This document shows, one piece after another, positions 39,480 through 39,926 of a DNA stretch of 39,926 nucleotides. Positions within the stretch are counted from its first letter, which is position 1. The number at the start of each line of letters is the position of its first letter. A model generated the notes under the pieces. It searched no databases. It was not told the DNA's origin and saw only the letters and a list, made by a program, of their open reading frames with translations. Origin of the DNA: CALRGE01 sp964360635 (GTDB taxonomy: Bacteria > Patescibacteriota > Gracilibacteria > UBA1369 > 2-02-FULL-48-14); contig CAYHXO010000017.1 of assembly GCA_964360635.1 (NCBI GenBank), forward strand, positions 1 through 39,926. The letters run 5' to 3'. A program made the translations under genes and the position numbers.

Positions 39480-39725
39480 ATGGCAACTGTATTTTTCAAA
39501 ATAACTGCAGAACAAGAAAAAGAGGTTTTAAACCTTATGAAAGAAGAAGGTTACACAAATAAAGCTGAGTTTTTTCGTTTCTTAGTAAAGTTCTATAAAT
39601 ACCAAAAATCACCTGATCTGATACGCTTTGAAAAAGCTGCGGATGATTTGACGGCAACTTTAGTTAAATTAGATAAGGCTGGTAAGCTCACCAAGTCACT
39701 TGATGAGCAACTTAGAGATGTATAA
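39480..39725 (+). CDS. Ribbon-helix-helix antitoxin-like protein
   Basis: An 81-residue protein that starts MATVFFKITAEQEKEVLNLM and has the beta strand followed by two helices of a ribbon-helix-helix DNA-binding protein (YTNKAEFFRFLVKFY). I choose ATG 39480; an upstream in-frame start at 39423 would lie inside the promoter. A C-terminal helical region ending in LDEQLRDV should neutralise the toxin. Its stop overlaps the toxin start by eight bases (ATGTATAA). The operator repeats directly upstream indicate autoregulation. Confidence 0.8.
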   Translation: MATVFFKITAEQEKEVLNLMKEEGYTNKAEFFRFLVKFYKYQKSPDLIRFEKAADDLTATLVKLDKAGKLTKSLDEQLRDV

Positions 39726-39870
39726 AATTAAAATTTGCGAGAGTTTCAAGAAACAAATATCAGTTCTGTGTAAAAAGAACAGAAAACTATTTCATGAGAT
39801 TAGGTATGCACTTTTATCTTTTCAAAAAGAAGAAAATATACACATTGGCAGAGGTGTATATAAATTAAGA
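39718..39870 (+). pseudogene. RelE-like toxin, disrupted at its 3' half
   Basis: Frame starting at ATG 39718, overlapping the antitoxin stop. The first 51 residues, with FKKQISVLCKKNRKLFHEI and IHIGRGVYKLR, match the RelE/ParE-type toxin pattern up to the conserved GxGxYKxR strand. The next family block (usually a glycine- and serine-rich turn plus R-V-I strand) is absent; from about 39871 the sequence turns into an IS200/IS605-like terminal hairpin. The frame stays open to the window end with unrelated residues (HEALPELTHGVSAQLKLR). The gene is probably inactivated by insertion, or possibly a different short family. Confidence 0.6.
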
Positions 39871-39926
39871 CATGAAGCACTCCCCGAGCTTACGCACGGG
39901 GTTTCAGCCCAGCTCAAGCTTCGCTT
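39871..39926 (-). mobile_element. Right-end-like segment of an IS200/IS605 (TnpB) element, partial
   Basis: Read on the minus strand, GAAACCCCGTGCGTAAGCTC is followed by GGGG and AGTGCTTCATG. The hairpin pairs CCCCG with CGGGG (39901-39882), with a mismatch, two more pairs and a GTAA tetraloop. This resembles the conserved right end and guide-RNA 3' region that follows tnpB in IS200/IS605-type elements. The tnpB gene would lie beyond the window on the minus strand. Confidence 0.5.

Noticed and set aside
1..39926. CRISPR arrays, rRNA and tRNA genes
   Set aside because: No regularly spaced direct repeats of 24-40 bases, no rRNA signatures and no tRNA cloverleaf with T-loop were found on reading both strands.

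Overview
The window is a single AT-rich bacterial segment built around the universal str-S10-spc-alpha ribosomal protein super-operon. Stop codons include TGA (rplN, rplQ, ksgA), so the standard bacterial code applies and UGA-recoding lineages are excluded. Four traits suggest a Candidate Phyla Radiation (Patescibacteria) genome: no gene for L30 (rpmD) between rpsE and rplO, almost no Shine-Dalgarno sequences, a long cysteine-rich zinc-ribbon protein of a type I associate with these phyla, and many toxin-antitoxin-like pairs. Peregrinibacteria would fit, but that is a guess.

Layout. 1-7165: fusA and tuf are present, but the usual fusA-tuf-rpsJ-rplC string is split by small accessory genes: an orphan PemK/MazF toxin, a DUF433/DUF5615 pair, a hypothetical gene, and a DUF3800 gene. 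rpsJ stands alone with its own promoter and terminator. 7165-7493: a minus-strand promoter drives a roughly 78-nt three-way-junction RNA that ends at the DUF3800 stop codon; the promoter and leader of the main operon follow. 7494-19010: rplC-rplD-rplW-rplB-rpsS-rplV-rpsC-rplP-rpmC-rpsQ-rplN-rplX-rplE-rpsN-rpsH-rplF-rplR-rpsE-rplO-secY-adk-map, tightly packed. 19007-23356: an island of a 66-residue protein, a three-repeat hypothetical protein, a LytR-CpsA-Psr protein split by a frameshift at nine A residues, and an internally duplicated protein. 23441-27804: infA-rpmJ-rpsM-rpsK-rpsD-rpoA-rplQ-rplM-rpsI, with promoter and terminator.

27870-39383 is mixed housekeeping: a membrane-bound spermidine-synthase-like protein, trmD, a P-type cation ATPase, DUF167, a small membrane protein, ksgA, the cysteine-rich protein, a HepT/MntA pair, an ABC exporter, pyrF and a small membrane protein. 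39423-39926: a ribbon-helix-helix antitoxin with a clear operator, followed by a RelE-like toxin that appears to be cut by the end of an IS200/IS605-type element.

Smaller-scale structure is the most unusual part. The spc and alpha operons carry a recurrent intergenic mini-hairpin (variable arms, usually a GAA loop, then a tail like GCTAcrCTAAGAAA) that is not a terminator. Two distant hypothetical genes share a near-identical promoter cassette with a poly-G spacer. The DUF3800 gene is paired with a structured small RNA. No tRNA, rRNA or CRISPR array was seen.
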